From Microbispora rosea subsp. aerata (GTDB lineage: Bacteria; Actinomycetota; Actinomycetes; Streptosporangiales; Streptosporangiaceae), in the NCBI RefSeq assembly GCF_014647835.1, contig NZ_BMPY01000023.1:46287-110286 (forward strand): a DNA stretch of 64,000 nt. The letters are read 5' to 3'. Under the pieces are notes generated by a model. The model had not been told where the DNA came from, made no database searches, and worked only from the letters and a program-made list of their open reading frames with translations. Both the position numbers and the translations under genes were made by a program. Positions 48,518 to 56,996 of the stretch are shown one piece after another. Numbering within the stretch: the stretch's first letter is position 1; every line of letters starts with the position of its first letter.

Positions 48518-50854
48518 ATGCGCTTCCGCAACTCGCGCGTGCGGACCAAAGTCACGGCCCTGCTCGTGTCGCTTGCGGCACTGTGGATCTTCGCCGCCTG
48601 GGTGACCGTGCGGGATGGTCTCAACCTTCTGTTCGTGACGGTCTACAACAGCAACGTCGCTCAGCCGAGCGAGTCGTTGCTGGTGGAGCTGCAGAAGGAG
48701 CGGCGCCTGACGGTCTCCCGCCTGGCGAACCCGGGGCTGGTCCCCTCCGCCGACCTCTCCGCTCAGCGCGCCCGCACGGACGCCGCCATCGGCGAGTTCC
48801 GCAGGCTGGCGAGTAGCGACGCCCTCCGGTTCGCGGCGACCGACGAGCTGCAGAGGCGAATCGACCGCACGTTCCGGCAGCTCGACCAGCTCCGTACGGC
48901 GCGGCAGGCGGTGGACGCGCGCCAGGTGGACCGCAGCAGGGCCATGGGCGCATACAACGGCTCCATCGACTCTCTCTTCCAGACCTACTATTCGCTCGCC
49001 ACGCTCGACGACGACCAGCTCGCGAAAGACACGCGTACACTTATCAACCTGAACTGGGCGCGAGAACTTATATCGCGCGAAGACGCACTTTTGACCGGCG
49101 TCATCGCGGCGGGCAGGTTCGGCCAGGCGGAGGTCGCCCAGTTCACCCAGCTCGTCGGCGCCGAGCGCAACGTGATGGAGCTGGCGAAGATCGACCTGGA
49201 GGAGCCGCTTCCCGACGTCCACCAGCGCCTGGAAAAGAGCGCCGCGCTCAGCCAGCTCCACAGCCTGGAGGATCTGGTCGCGCAGCAGGGCCGGCCCGGC
49301 CTGCGCCCGCCCATCGGCGGGGAGCAGTGGAAGTCCGCGACGTCGGCCGCCCTGAACCAGCTGCACGACATCGTCAGCGGCGCGGGCGAGACGATGGTCG
49401 AGCGGACGACCCCCGTCGCCATCGGCGTCATCACCCGGCTGGTGCTGGCCGGTGTGCTCGGCCTCGTGGCGGTCATCGCGTCCATCATCTTGTCCATCAC
49501 GACGGCGAGGGCGCTGGTGCGCCAGCTGGAGAAGCTGCGCGAGGCCGCGCTCGAACTGGCCAACGAGCGGCTGCCCGGCGTGGTCGACCGCCTCGCCAAG
49601 GGCGAGAAGGTCGACGTCAAGGCGGAGGCGCCGCCGCTCGACTTCGGGCCCGACATCATCGGCCAGGTCGGTGCGGCGTTCAACACCGTGCAGGAGACCG
49701 CCATCCGCACCGCCGTCGAGGAGGCCCAGCTCCGGCAGAGCATCCGCGACATCCTGCTGAGCCTCGCCCGGCGCACGCAGTCGCTGGTGCACCGCCAGCT
49801 CACGCTGCTCGACGTGATGGAGCGGCGCGAGTCCGACCCGGCGGAGCTGAAGGACCTGTTCCGCATCGACCACCTCGCCACCCGCATGCGGCGCAACGCC
49901 GAGAACCTCATCGTCTTGGCGGGGGCCTCCCCCGCCCGCGCCTGGCGGCGCTCGGTGCCGATGGTCGACGTCGTACGCGGCGCGCTGGCCGAGGTCGAGG
50001 ACTACACCCGGGTCACCGTGCTGCCGATGGGGGAGACCTCGCTCACCGGACGCGCGGTCGGCGACGTCATCCACCTGCTGGCCGAGCTGATCGAAAACGC
50101 CGTGTCGTTCTCCCCGCCGTACACGATGGTGCAGGTGGGCGGCCAGTCGGTGGCCAGCGGGTACGCGATCGAGATCGAGGACCGCGGTCTCGGGATGAGC
50201 GCCGAGGACCTGGAGGCGGCCAACCAGCGGATCGCCGATCCGCCCGAGTTCAACCTGTCGAGCACCGTCCGGCTCGGCCTGTACGTCGTCAGCCGCCTGG
50301 CCGAACGGCACGGAATCAAGGTGTCGCTCAAGGCGTCGCCGTACGGCGGCACGACCGCGGTCGTGCTCCTGCCACGCGACCTCGTCATCGAGGGCGGAGA
50401 CGACCTGCCCGCCGACGAGACCGGTCCCCACCTGCAACAGCGGCAGCCCGGTGTCCGGAAGATCGCGTTGGTCGGCGCGCCCGAGGCGGTTCCCGAACCA
50501 GTTCAGGAGGTGGTTCCCGTGCCGAGGGCTCCCGAGCGCCCCAGGCTCGTGAAGAGCGCCCCACCATCCGACGGCACCGAGCTCTCCGACGGCGCCGGGC
50601 CGTCCGGCAGCGGCGGTCCGGAGGCGTCCGCGCCCTCGGCCGGGTTCACCCCGTCGGGGCTGCCGTTCCGGGTGCCGCAGGCCAGCCTCGCGCCCGCGCT
50701 CGCCGAGGAGCCGAGGCGCGCGGACGAGGCCGACGAAGAAGAGGACCGTTCGCCGGAGGAGATTCGCAAGATCATGGGGGCGTTCCAGTCGGGGACGAGA
50801 CGCGGCAGATCGGAGGCGGCGAAGCTGCTGGGAGATAAGGAGGACAACCTGTGA
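48518..50854 (+). CDS. cvnA: Conservon sensor kinase CvnA (nitrate-sensor-like)
   Basis: The 778-residue membrane protein has an N-terminal helix (VTALLVSLAALWIFAAWVTV), an extracytoplasmic NIT-type helical sensor (about residues 40-300) and a second helix (LVLAGVLGLVAVIASIILS). A HAMP-like segment (about 340-400) is followed by a helical region with LARRTQSLVHRQLTLLD in place of a classical H-box. The HATPase part has ELIENAVSFSPP, EIEDRGLGMS and LGLYVVSRLA. The tail is Pro/Ser-rich. ATG 48518 is used, with GTG 48509 and TTG 48506 also in frame. It is the first gene of cvnABCD. Confidence 0.92.
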   Translation: MRFRNSRVRTKVTALLVSLAALWIFAAWVTVRDGLNLLFVTVYNSNVAQPSESLLVELQKERRLTVSRLANPGLVPSADLSAQRARTDAAIGEFRRLASSDALRFAATDELQRRIDRTFRQLDQLRTARQAVDARQVDRSRAMGAYNGSIDSLFQTYYSLATLDDDQLAKDTRTLINLNWARELISREDALLTGVIAAGRFGQAEVAQFTQLVGAERNVMELAKIDLEEPLPDVHQRLEKSAALSQLHSLEDLVAQQGRPGLRPPIGGEQWKSATSAALNQLHDIVSGAGETMVERTTPVAIGVITRLVLAGVLGLVAVIASIILSITTARALVRQLEKLREAALELANERLPGVVDRLAKGEKVDVKAEAPPLDFGPDIIGQVGAAFNTVQETAIRTAVEEAQLRQSIRDILLSLARRTQSLVHRQLTLLDVMERRESDPAELKDLFRIDHLATRMRRNAENLIVLAGASPARAWRRSVPMVDVVRGALAEVEDYTRVTVLPMGETSLTGRAVGDVIHLLAELIENAVSFSPPYTMVQVGGQSVASGYAIEIEDRGLGMSAEDLEAANQRIADPPEFNLSSTVRLGLYVVSRLAERHGIKVSLKASPYGGTTAVVLLPRDLVIEGGDDLPADETGPHLQQRQPGVRKIALVGAPEAVPEPVQEVVPVPRAPERPRLVKSAPPSDGTELSDGAGPSGSGGPEASAPSAGFTPSGLPFRVPQASLAPALAEEPRRADEADEEEDRSPEEIRKIMGAFQSGTRRGRSEAAKLLGDKEDNL

Positions 50855-51270
50855 CGCAGAAGACCGGGACCTCCGCGGACCTCGCCTGGTTGCTCGATGA
50901 TCTCGTGGCGCGGGTCGCCGAGGTCGAGCACGGCATCGTGCTGTCCACCGACGGCCTGCTGCTGGCCGGCTCGAAGGGACTGCGCACCGAGGACGCCGAG
51001 CACCTGTCCGCCGTCGCCTCCGGCCTGCAGAGCCTGGCGCGCGGCGTCGGCGAGCGGTTCCAGGGCGGTTCGGTGCGGCAGACCATCGTGGAGATGAAGT
51101 CGGCCTACCTGATCGTGACCGTGGCGGGCCAGGGCGCCTGCCTGGCCGTGCTCTGCACGAGCGACGCCGACGTCGGCCTGGTGGCGTACGAGATGGCCAT
51201 GCTCGTCGCCCGTGTAGGGCAGTACCTGACCTCACCCGCCCGGACCACGGGGAGCGAGGTACGCCTGTGA
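50851..51270 (+). CDS. cvnB: Conservon roadblock/LC7 protein CvnB
   Basis: The 139-residue roadblock/LC7 domain protein contains LAWLLDDLVARVAEVEHGIV, STDGLLLAGSKGL and the central sheet IVEMKSAYLIVTVAGQGACL. In conservons it is the partner that regulates the CvnD GTPase and binds CvnA. GTG 50851 overlaps the cvnA stop by 4 bp. Confidence 0.94.
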   Translation: MTQKTGTSADLAWLLDDLVARVAEVEHGIVLSTDGLLLAGSKGLRTEDAEHLSAVASGLQSLARGVGERFQGGSVRQTIVEMKSAYLIVTVAGQGACLAVLCTSDADVGLVAYEMAMLVARVGQYLTSPARTTGSEVRL

Positions 51271-51641
51271 ACTCTGAGTGGAGCCCGGACGAGGAGCTCT
51301 TATTCGACGCCCCCACGATCCGGCCGTACGTGATCGCACGGGGCCGTACGGAGGCGCAGGACCGCTTCGACCTCATCTCGCTCGCGGTGACCATCCGGCC
51401 CACCACGGGGACGGAGGTCGGGCTGGACCCCGAGCATCAGGCGATCGTGCGCCTGTGCCGCAGGCCGACGTCGGTCGCGGAGATCGCGGCCCATCTGGAC
51501 CTGCCGGCCGGGATCGTACGGGTTCTCCTCGGCGACCTGTTCGACCGTGGCTTCGTGGCCGTGCAACAGCCCCAACCGGAGATGGACGTGCTCGACGAGC
51601 GGATGTACAAGGCGGTGCTCGATGGCCTTCGGGCGCTCTGA
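51267..51641 (+). CDS. cvnC: Conservon DUF742 protein CvnC
   Basis: The 124-residue DUF742 protein has an N-terminal RPYVIARGRTEA and a C-terminal winged-helix-like part (IVRLCRRPTSVAEIAAHLDL, then GIVRVLLGDLFDRGFV). In conservons CvnC joins the membrane-associated complex with CvnA, B and D, and its exact role is unclear. GTG 51267 overlaps the cvnB stop. Its end overlaps cvnD by 20 bp. Confidence 0.93.
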   Translation: MNSEWSPDEELLFDAPTIRPYVIARGRTEAQDRFDLISLAVTIRPTTGTEVGLDPEHQAIVRLCRRPTSVAEIAAHLDLPAGIVRVLLGDLFDRGFVAVQQPQPEMDVLDERMYKAVLDGLRAL

Positions 51642-52221
51642 TTCCTCCTCCACGTCGCCGAAGATGCCCAAGGCGATCAAACTGCTGATCGCCGGTGGCT
51701 TCGGGGTCGGCAAGACCACGATGGTCGGCGCGGTGTCGGAGATCCCGCCGCTGCGCACGGAGGAGACGCTCACCGACCGCAGCGTCGGTGTGGACGACCT
51801 GTCCGGGGTGGAGGCGAAGGCGACCACCACGGTCGCCATGGACTTCGGCCGCATCAGCATCGGGCAGGACTTCGTTCTGTACCTGTTCGGCACCCCCGGC
51901 CAGGAACGGTTCTGGTTCGTCTGGGACGAGCTCGCCCGGGGTGCGCTCGGGGCCGTCGTGCTGGCCGACACCCGCAGGCTCGCCGACTGCTTCCCCTCCG
52001 TCGACTACTTCGAGCGGCGCGGCACGCCGTTCGTGGTCGCGGTGAACTGCTTCGAAGGCGCTCCGGTGTTCGACCTGGCTGAGGTCAAGCTCGCGCTCAA
52101 CCTCAGCCAGGATGTCCCGATCATGCTGTGCGACGCGCGCAAGCGGGAGTCGGGCAAGGAAGTCCTCATCGAGCTCGTCAAGCACGCGTACGGCAGGCGC
52201 CCGACCGCCGCCGCCCGCTGA
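51622..52221 (+). CDS. cvnD: Conservon GTPase CvnD
   Basis: The 199-residue small GTPase has G1 GGFGVGKT (residues 25-32), the switch region with TLTDRSVGVDDL, and G3 in FGTPGQERFWF. A diverged G4 reads VNCFEG instead of NKxD, as is typical of this family. It is expected to cycle GTP/GDP within the CvnA-B-C-D complex, in analogy to receptor-coupled G proteins. ATG 51622 is inside cvnC. A hairpin follows the stop, so this closes the operon. Confidence 0.94.
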   Translation: MAFGRSDSSSTSPKMPKAIKLLIAGGFGVGKTTMVGAVSEIPPLRTEETLTDRSVGVDDLSGVEAKATTTVAMDFGRISIGQDFVLYLFGTPGQERFWFVWDELARGALGAVVLADTRRLADCFPSVDYFERRGTPFVVAVNCFEGAPVFDLAEVKLALNLSQDVPIMLCDARKRESGKEVLIELVKHAYGRRPTAAAR

Positions 52222-52239
52222 CGCTCCCGTCGGCTCTTC

Positions 52240-52259
52240 ACCCGGACGTGTGTCCGGGT
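52240..52259 (+). terminator. Hairpin after the conservon
   Basis: ACCCGGAC (52240-52247), loop GTGT and GTCCGGGT (52252-52259) form a perfect 8-bp stem 18 bases after cvnD, followed by CTATTGG. It has only a weak T content after the stem. Confidence 0.6.
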
Positions 52260-52579
52260 CTATTGGTGTGCGCGAACTTTGTCGCGCAGTGTCGGATTTA
52301 CGTTTCGCAGCGGGGCGCGTCGCCGCGCCCCGATCTCCCGTGTGGCCGGTAGGCCCGGGAGGGGGTCCCGTATGGTTTCGGCCACCCCTAATGCCGTCTG
52401 ATTGCTCCCCATTTGTCCTTTTGGGCGTCAGAATCCGACCGTAGTTTTCCTCGCTGTCGCCGGTGCGTAACAGGTGGACAACAGCCGTTGATCTGAACCT
52501 GACCCCACTGTAACGTACGCCACATCGCAGAAACTATCGGACGACCGCCGAAAGTTTCGGTTCCAGAAGGGAAGCCACC
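52260..52579 (+). promoter_or_regulatory. Promoter of the sugar ABC importer with CCGAAAGTTTCGG operator
   Basis: These 320 bases have no gene. CCGAAAGTTTCGG (52548-52560) is a perfect 13-bp palindrome just before the start, and GAAACTATCGG (52530-52540) upstream looks like a weaker copy. GAAA-N-TTTC elements are known sites for LacI-type repressors of xylan and xylo-oligosaccharide genes in actinomycetes. No LacI gene is adjacent. Confidence 0.6.
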
Positions 52580-53866
52580 GTGAAGTTGAGTCGGCGAGGT
52601 GCGGCGCTCCTGGCGGCGTCGGCACTGGTCCTCGGGGGATGCAGCAGTACCGGGAACGACGCCGGCGAGAGCAACAGCTCAGCCGGCGGCAAGGTGACCG
52701 TCGAGTTTTGGAATATCTGGACCGCCGAACCGCTGAAGAGCTACGGCGCTCAGGCGATCAAGGACTTCCAGGCCAAGCACCCGAACATCGTCATCAAGAA
52801 CGTTCCCTACGAGAACGAGGCGTTCAAGGCGAAGCTGACGACGCTCACCCAGTCTGGCAAGGCGCCGCACATCTTCCAGACCTGGGGTGGTGGCGTGCTC
52901 GCCCAGCAGGTGGAGGCGGGCCTGGTCAAGGACCTCACCGACGACGCCGGATCGTGGCTCGGCACCTTCACCGACGCCGCGCTGTCGGCGTACAAGGTCG
53001 ACGGCAGGCAGTACGCCATCCCGGACGACATCGGCATGGTGGGCTTCTGGTACAACAAGGCGCTGTTCAAGAAGGCCGGGATCGCCGAGCCTCCGGCGAC
53101 CTGGTCGGAGCTCATCGAGGACGTCAAGAAGCTGAAGGCCGCCGGGATCACCCCGATCGCGCTCGGTGGCAAGGACAAGTGGCCCGGCCACTACTACTGG
53201 GCGTACCTCGCCATGCGGATCGGCGGTCTCGACGCCCTCAAGCAGGCGGGTGAGACCAAGGACTTCACCGGTCCCGCGTTCGTCCAGGCGGGGCAGAAGC
53301 TCAAGGAGCTGGCCGACCTGCAGCCGTTCCAGAAGGGCTTCCTCGGCGCGACGTACGGCGACCCGGGCGGCCAGGCCGCGACCATGGGCGACGGCAAGGC
53401 CGCGATGGAGCTGATGGGCCAGTGGGCGCCCTCGGTCCAGAAGGACGCCGGCAAGGGCCTCGGCGACGACCTCGGCTTCTTCCCGTTCCCGGCGGTCGAG
53501 GGCGGCCAGGGCTCGGTCACCGACGCGTTCGGCGGCGGCGGTGGCTTCGCGATCGGGGCCGACGCCCCGGCTGAGGCGATCGAGTTCCTGAAGTTCCTCA
53601 CCGACAGCACCGAGCACCGCAAGGCGGTCGCGACCGGCGGCGTGCTCCCGGTGCTGAAGGGCGAGGAGGACGCGGTCACCGACCCGAACCTGAGCGTGGT
53701 CGCCAAGACCCTCGCCGGCGCCACCGGCTTCCAGCTCTACCTCGACCAGGCGTACCCCCCGGCCGTCGGCCAGGAGGTCAACGACTCCGTGGCCGAGCTG
53801 ATCGCCGGGACCAAGACGCCCGAGCAGGTGGCTCAGGCCATCACGGAGACGGCGAAGTCGGAGTAA
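52580..53866 (+). CDS. Carbohydrate ABC transporter, solute-binding lipoprotein
   Basis: The 428-residue family-1 solute-binding protein has a lipoprotein signal (RRGAALLAASALVLGGC, Cys21). It then has VEFWNIWTAEPLKSYGAQAI, the hinge-region YAIPDDIGMVGFWYNKALF, and PATWSELIEDVKKLKAAGIT. A Gly-rich loop AFGGGGGFAIG lies in the second lobe. These are typical of oligosaccharide binders of the CUT1 class. GTG 52580 has AGAAGGGA upstream. It is followed by two permeases and probably uses a shared MsiK-type ATPase encoded elsewhere. Confidence 0.93.
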   Translation: MKLSRRGAALLAASALVLGGCSSTGNDAGESNSSAGGKVTVEFWNIWTAEPLKSYGAQAIKDFQAKHPNIVIKNVPYENEAFKAKLTTLTQSGKAPHIFQTWGGGVLAQQVEAGLVKDLTDDAGSWLGTFTDAALSAYKVDGRQYAIPDDIGMVGFWYNKALFKKAGIAEPPATWSELIEDVKKLKAAGITPIALGGKDKWPGHYYWAYLAMRIGGLDALKQAGETKDFTGPAFVQAGQKLKELADLQPFQKGFLGATYGDPGGQAATMGDGKAAMELMGQWAPSVQKDAGKGLGDDLGFFPFPAVEGGQGSVTDAFGGGGGFAIGADAPAEAIEFLKFLTDSTEHRKAVATGGVLPVLKGEEDAVTDPNLSVVAKTLAGATGFQLYLDQAYPPAVGQEVNDSVAELIAGTKTPEQVAQAITETAKSE

Positions 53867-53873
53867 CTGCCGA

Positions 53874-54800
53874 GTGAAGACGACACAACCCCGGAGCCGC
53901 AGGCTCCGGGGGTTCCTCACGATCTTTCTGTTCCTGCTGCCCGCGCTCGTGCTCTTCTTCGGGCTCGTCGTGGCGCCGATCCTGCTCGCCTTCTACGCGA
54001 GCGTGTTCAAGTGGAACGGCATGCGGGGACTGCCGACGGACTTCATCGGCCTGGCGAACTTCACCCGCCTGCTGGCCGACGAGGTCTTCCTGGGCGACCT
54101 GTGGCGCGGCCTGCTGCTGATCATCCTGTCGGTGGCGATCCAGCTTCCCCTCTCGCTGGGCATCGCCATGCTGCTGAACCAGAAGATCTACGGACGGGCC
54201 TTCTTCCGCCTGCTGTTCTTCGCCCCCTACGTGCTGTCCGAGGCGATCACCGCCGTCCTGTTCATGATGATCCTCCGGCCGGACGGCGGCCTGGCCAACC
54301 AGATACTCGGCTGGTTCGGGATCGAGGGCCCGGAGTGGTTCGCGGACCCGTCGACGGTCATGCTGTCGCTGTTCATCGTCATGACCTGGAAGTACTTCGG
54401 CTTCCACATGATCTTGTACATCGCGGGCCGTCAGGGCATCCCGAGGGAGCTCACGGAGGCCGCCCAGATCGACGGCGCGAGCGGGTGGAAGGTCTTCCGC
54501 TACGTCACGCTGCCGCTGCTCGGGCCCACGATCCGCATCAGCATCTTCCTGTCGGTCATCGGTGCGATCCAGCTGTTCGACCTGGTCTGGATCATCACCG
54601 GCGGAGGCCCGTCGCACTCCTCCGAGACCATGGCCGTCACGATGTTCCAGTTCGGCTTCAAGCGCTTCCAGGTCGGTTACGCGAGCGCGATCAGCGTGGT
54701 GATGTTCCTCATCAGCCTCGTGTTCGCGATCTTCTACCAGAGGTACGTCATGCGTCGTGACCTTGAAGGAGCCACCACCGTGCTGCGAGACCAGCGATGA
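53874..54800 (+). CDS. Carbohydrate ABC transporter permease (MalF type)
   Basis: The 308-residue permease has six helices. The first is FLTIFLFLLPALVLFFGLVV, and the coupling EAA loop is EAAQIDGASGWKVFRYVTLP. It pairs with the downstream permease to form the CUT1 channel. GTG 53874 is 7 bp after the binding-protein stop. The stop overlaps the next start as ATGA. Confidence 0.94.
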   Translation: MKTTQPRSRRLRGFLTIFLFLLPALVLFFGLVVAPILLAFYASVFKWNGMRGLPTDFIGLANFTRLLADEVFLGDLWRGLLLIILSVAIQLPLSLGIAMLLNQKIYGRAFFRLLFFAPYVLSEAITAVLFMMILRPDGGLANQILGWFGIEGPEWFADPSTVMLSLFIVMTWKYFGFHMILYIAGRQGIPRELTEAAQIDGASGWKVFRYVTLPLLGPTIRISIFLSVIGAIQLFDLVWIITGGGPSHSSETMAVTMFQFGFKRFQVGYASAISVVMFLISLVFAIFYQRYVMRRDLEGATTVLRDQR

Positions 54801-55654
54801 GCGCCAGCCGCCGCAGGCAGTCCCCGACAGCGGGTGGTCCGCTGCGCATCCTGTCCCTGCACGCGGTCGTGGTGATCACGGCGTTGTTCGTCGCCGTTCC
54901 GCTGCTGTACGGCGTGCTCGGCGGGTTCAAGACCACCCAGCAGCTGTCGAGCAACCCGATCGGCCTGCCCGACCCCTGGGTGCCGGAGAACTACACGAGC
55001 GTGCTCGCCTCGTCGTCGTTCTGGCGCATGCTCTGGAACAGCACCTACATCGCGCTGCTGACCACGCTCGTGGTCGTCGCCGTGTCCGCGCTCGCGGCCT
55101 ACGTGTTCGCCCGCTTCGCCTTCCGGGGGCGTGAGGCGTTGTTCACGATGTTCGCGGCGGGGCTCATGTTCCCGTTCGCGGTGGCGATCCTGCCGCTGTT
55201 CGTGCTGCTGCGGATGTTCGGGCTGCTCGACAACCCGCTCGGCGTGATCCTCCCGCAGGCGGCCTTCGGCATGCCGATGACGATCATCATCCTGCGCGGT
55301 TTCTTCCGGGCCATACCGGGAGAGATCGAGGAGGCGGCGATCCTCGACGGCTGCACCCCGTTCGGCTTCTTCTGGCGGATCCTGCTGCCGATGGCCCGGC
55401 CCGCGATCGCCACGGTCTCCGTGCTGGCGGTCGTGGGTAGCTGGAACCAGTTCATGCTGCCGCTCGTGGTCTTCAGCGACGACAGCCTCTTCACGATCCC
55501 GCTGGGAGTCCAGCAGTTCCAGGGACAGTACGCGACCGACGTCGCGCGGGTCATGGCCTACATCGTGGTCGCGATGCTGCCCGCCCTCGCCTTCTACGCC
55601 GTGGCCGAGCGCCAGCTCGTCAGCGGCCTGACCGCGGGAGCCGTCAAGGGCTAG
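54797..55654 (+). CDS. Carbohydrate ABC transporter permease (MalG type)
   Basis: The 285-residue second permease has six helices and the EAA loop EEAAILDGCTPFGFFWRILL. The first helix (HAVVVITALFVAVPLLYGVL) and the large loop with FKTTQQLSSNPIGLP are typical of the G-type partner. The start is ATG 54797. No ATPase or glycosidase gene follows. Confidence 0.94.
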   Translation: MSASRRRQSPTAGGPLRILSLHAVVVITALFVAVPLLYGVLGGFKTTQQLSSNPIGLPDPWVPENYTSVLASSSFWRMLWNSTYIALLTTLVVVAVSALAAYVFARFAFRGREALFTMFAAGLMFPFAVAILPLFVLLRMFGLLDNPLGVILPQAAFGMPMTIIILRGFFRAIPGEIEEAAILDGCTPFGFFWRILLPMARPAIATVSVLAVVGSWNQFMLPLVVFSDDSLFTIPLGVQQFQGQYATDVARVMAYIVVAMLPALAFYAVAERQLVSGLTAGAVKG

Positions 55655-55655
55655 C

Positions 55656-55668
55656 CGGTTGGCAACCG
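55656..55668. promoter_or_regulatory. 13-bp palindrome after the permease gene
   Basis: CGGTTG-G-CAACCG is a perfect inverted repeat directly after the stop of the second permease and 62 bp before the GNAT gene. It is either a short hairpin or an operator. Confidence 0.35.
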
Positions 55669-55729
55669 TACGGCGACCGGCCCTAGGGTGAGCGGAACGA
55701 GGGGAGAAGAACGCCCAGAGGGAGCACCG

Positions 55730-56734
55730 ATGGCGGAACCGATCGTCCGCCCCGCCGCCGAGGCCGACATGCCCGGCCTTCGCGCCGTCGCGCACCACTT
55801 CGGCGTCCTGGAGACGTGGCCAAAGCGCCCGGATTTCCTGGACGCCGAACGCGTGTTCGGCGCGGTGTTCGTCGGCGAGGTGGGCGGCACGATCGTGGGC
55901 TTCGGCGGCACACTCCGCCGGGGCGCGGTCACGCACCTCGGAGACCTGTTCGTCCTGCCCGAACACCAGTCGTCGGGAGTGGGCCGCACGATCCTGTCCC
56001 GCCTCCTGCCGCGCGACACGCCCAAAGTCACCTTCGCCTCCGCCGACACGAGGGCGCTCGCGTTGTACGTCAGGAACGGGATGCGCCCGCGCTGCCCGCT
56101 GCTCTACCTCGAACAAGGGCCGGTCGACGGCCGGCCCGCCCGGCCGGAGGGCGGTCGAGCCAAGGACGTTCCCCCGGGGCCGCACGGTCCGGCCGCGGGC
56201 GTTCACTCGCCCACGAGTACGGACGATCCGGGTGCGGGCGATCACCCGGCCGCAGGAGCGGATAGTCAGACGGCGGAGGCACATCCGGTCGCGGCGACGG
56301 ACGGTCCGGCGGTGGGGGCTCACTCGGGGATGGACCGTCAGGCGGTGCCGGAGGCGCACATCTCCGCGGCGGCGGGCATGGACGCCCGCGTCTCCGGAGG
56401 AGACAGGGCCGCGACGCTCACCTGGTATGCCGCGTTGCCCGGCGTGACCACGCACGTCAGCGGCTCGGGCTACGCGTTCGTCAGGGTGACTGCGGACACG
56501 GTCGTCATCGGGCCGGCCGGTGGTGCGACCCCGCAGGACTGCGTGGACGTCGTGCTGGAGGCGGCGCGCGCCCATTCCGGCGCGAAGCCGGTCCGCGTGG
56601 CGGTGCCCGGCCCGCATCCGCTGCTGCCCCTGCTGCTGCGGGAGGGCTGGCGCATCGACGAGATGGACACGCTCATGACCAGTGATGACTTCTTGCGGCC
56701 CGACTGCTACATCCCCCACCCGGACCTTGGCTAG
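55730..56734 (+). CDS. GNAT-type acetyltransferase with a repeat insert
   Basis: The 334-residue protein has an N-terminal GNAT domain (residues about 1-130) with PIVRPAAEADMPGLRAVAHH, the acetyl-CoA strand-loop HLGDLFVLPEHQSSGVGRTI, and the C-terminal part FASADTRALALYVRNGMRPR. About 90 low-complexity residues (133-225, units like DGPAVGAHS and DHPAAGADS) follow. A second folded part (about 228-334, TWYAALPGVTTHVSGSGYAF) resembles a degenerate second GNAT unit. ATG 55730 has GGGAG 6-7 bases before. The substrate is unknown. Confidence 0.82.
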   Translation: MAEPIVRPAAEADMPGLRAVAHHFGVLETWPKRPDFLDAERVFGAVFVGEVGGTIVGFGGTLRRGAVTHLGDLFVLPEHQSSGVGRTILSRLLPRDTPKVTFASADTRALALYVRNGMRPRCPLLYLEQGPVDGRPARPEGGRAKDVPPGPHGPAAGVHSPTSTDDPGAGDHPAAGADSQTAEAHPVAATDGPAVGAHSGMDRQAVPEAHISAAAGMDARVSGGDRAATLTWYAALPGVTTHVSGSGYAFVRVTADTVVIGPAGGATPQDCVDVVLEAARAHSGAKPVRVAVPGPHPLLPLLLREGWRIDEMDTLMTSDDFLRPDCYIPHPDLG

Positions 56735-56756
56735 GTGGCGCCGCACAGCCCCGTCC

Positions 56757-56996
56757 CCGGCCGGGGGGATGCCGGGGAAGAGGGCCGTGCGGCCGGGGGC
56801 CGCATGTGGCCGGGCTGTCGCAGTATTCGCAGGCAGTGGGCGGAGGCCCGTCCGAGGGGCTGGGCAGCCTCGTCCTCGGCCAGGGGGATGCCGGGGAAGA
56901 GGGCCGTGCGGCCGGGCTGGCCTGTGTGGGTCTGGGCGTTACAGCCGTCGCAGGTAGCGGGCGGAGGCCCATCCGGGGATGCCGTCGGCGGTGTCC
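56757..56996. repeat. Duplicated 120-bp block at the 3' end of the SH3 gene
   Basis: GGGGGATGCCGGGGAAGAGG occurs at 56764 and 56883. TCGCAGG plus GGGCGGAGGCCC occurs at 56827 and 56948. The downstream copy covers the last codons of the SH3 gene, and the other copy lies beyond its stop. This looks like a tandem duplication of the gene's end, now decaying. Confidence 0.75.

Noticed and set aside
48482-51406. 974-codon minus-strand open frame antisense to cvnA-B
   Set aside because: Composition is that of an antisense shadow and there are no recognisable domains. The plus-strand genes have full motifs and overlaps.
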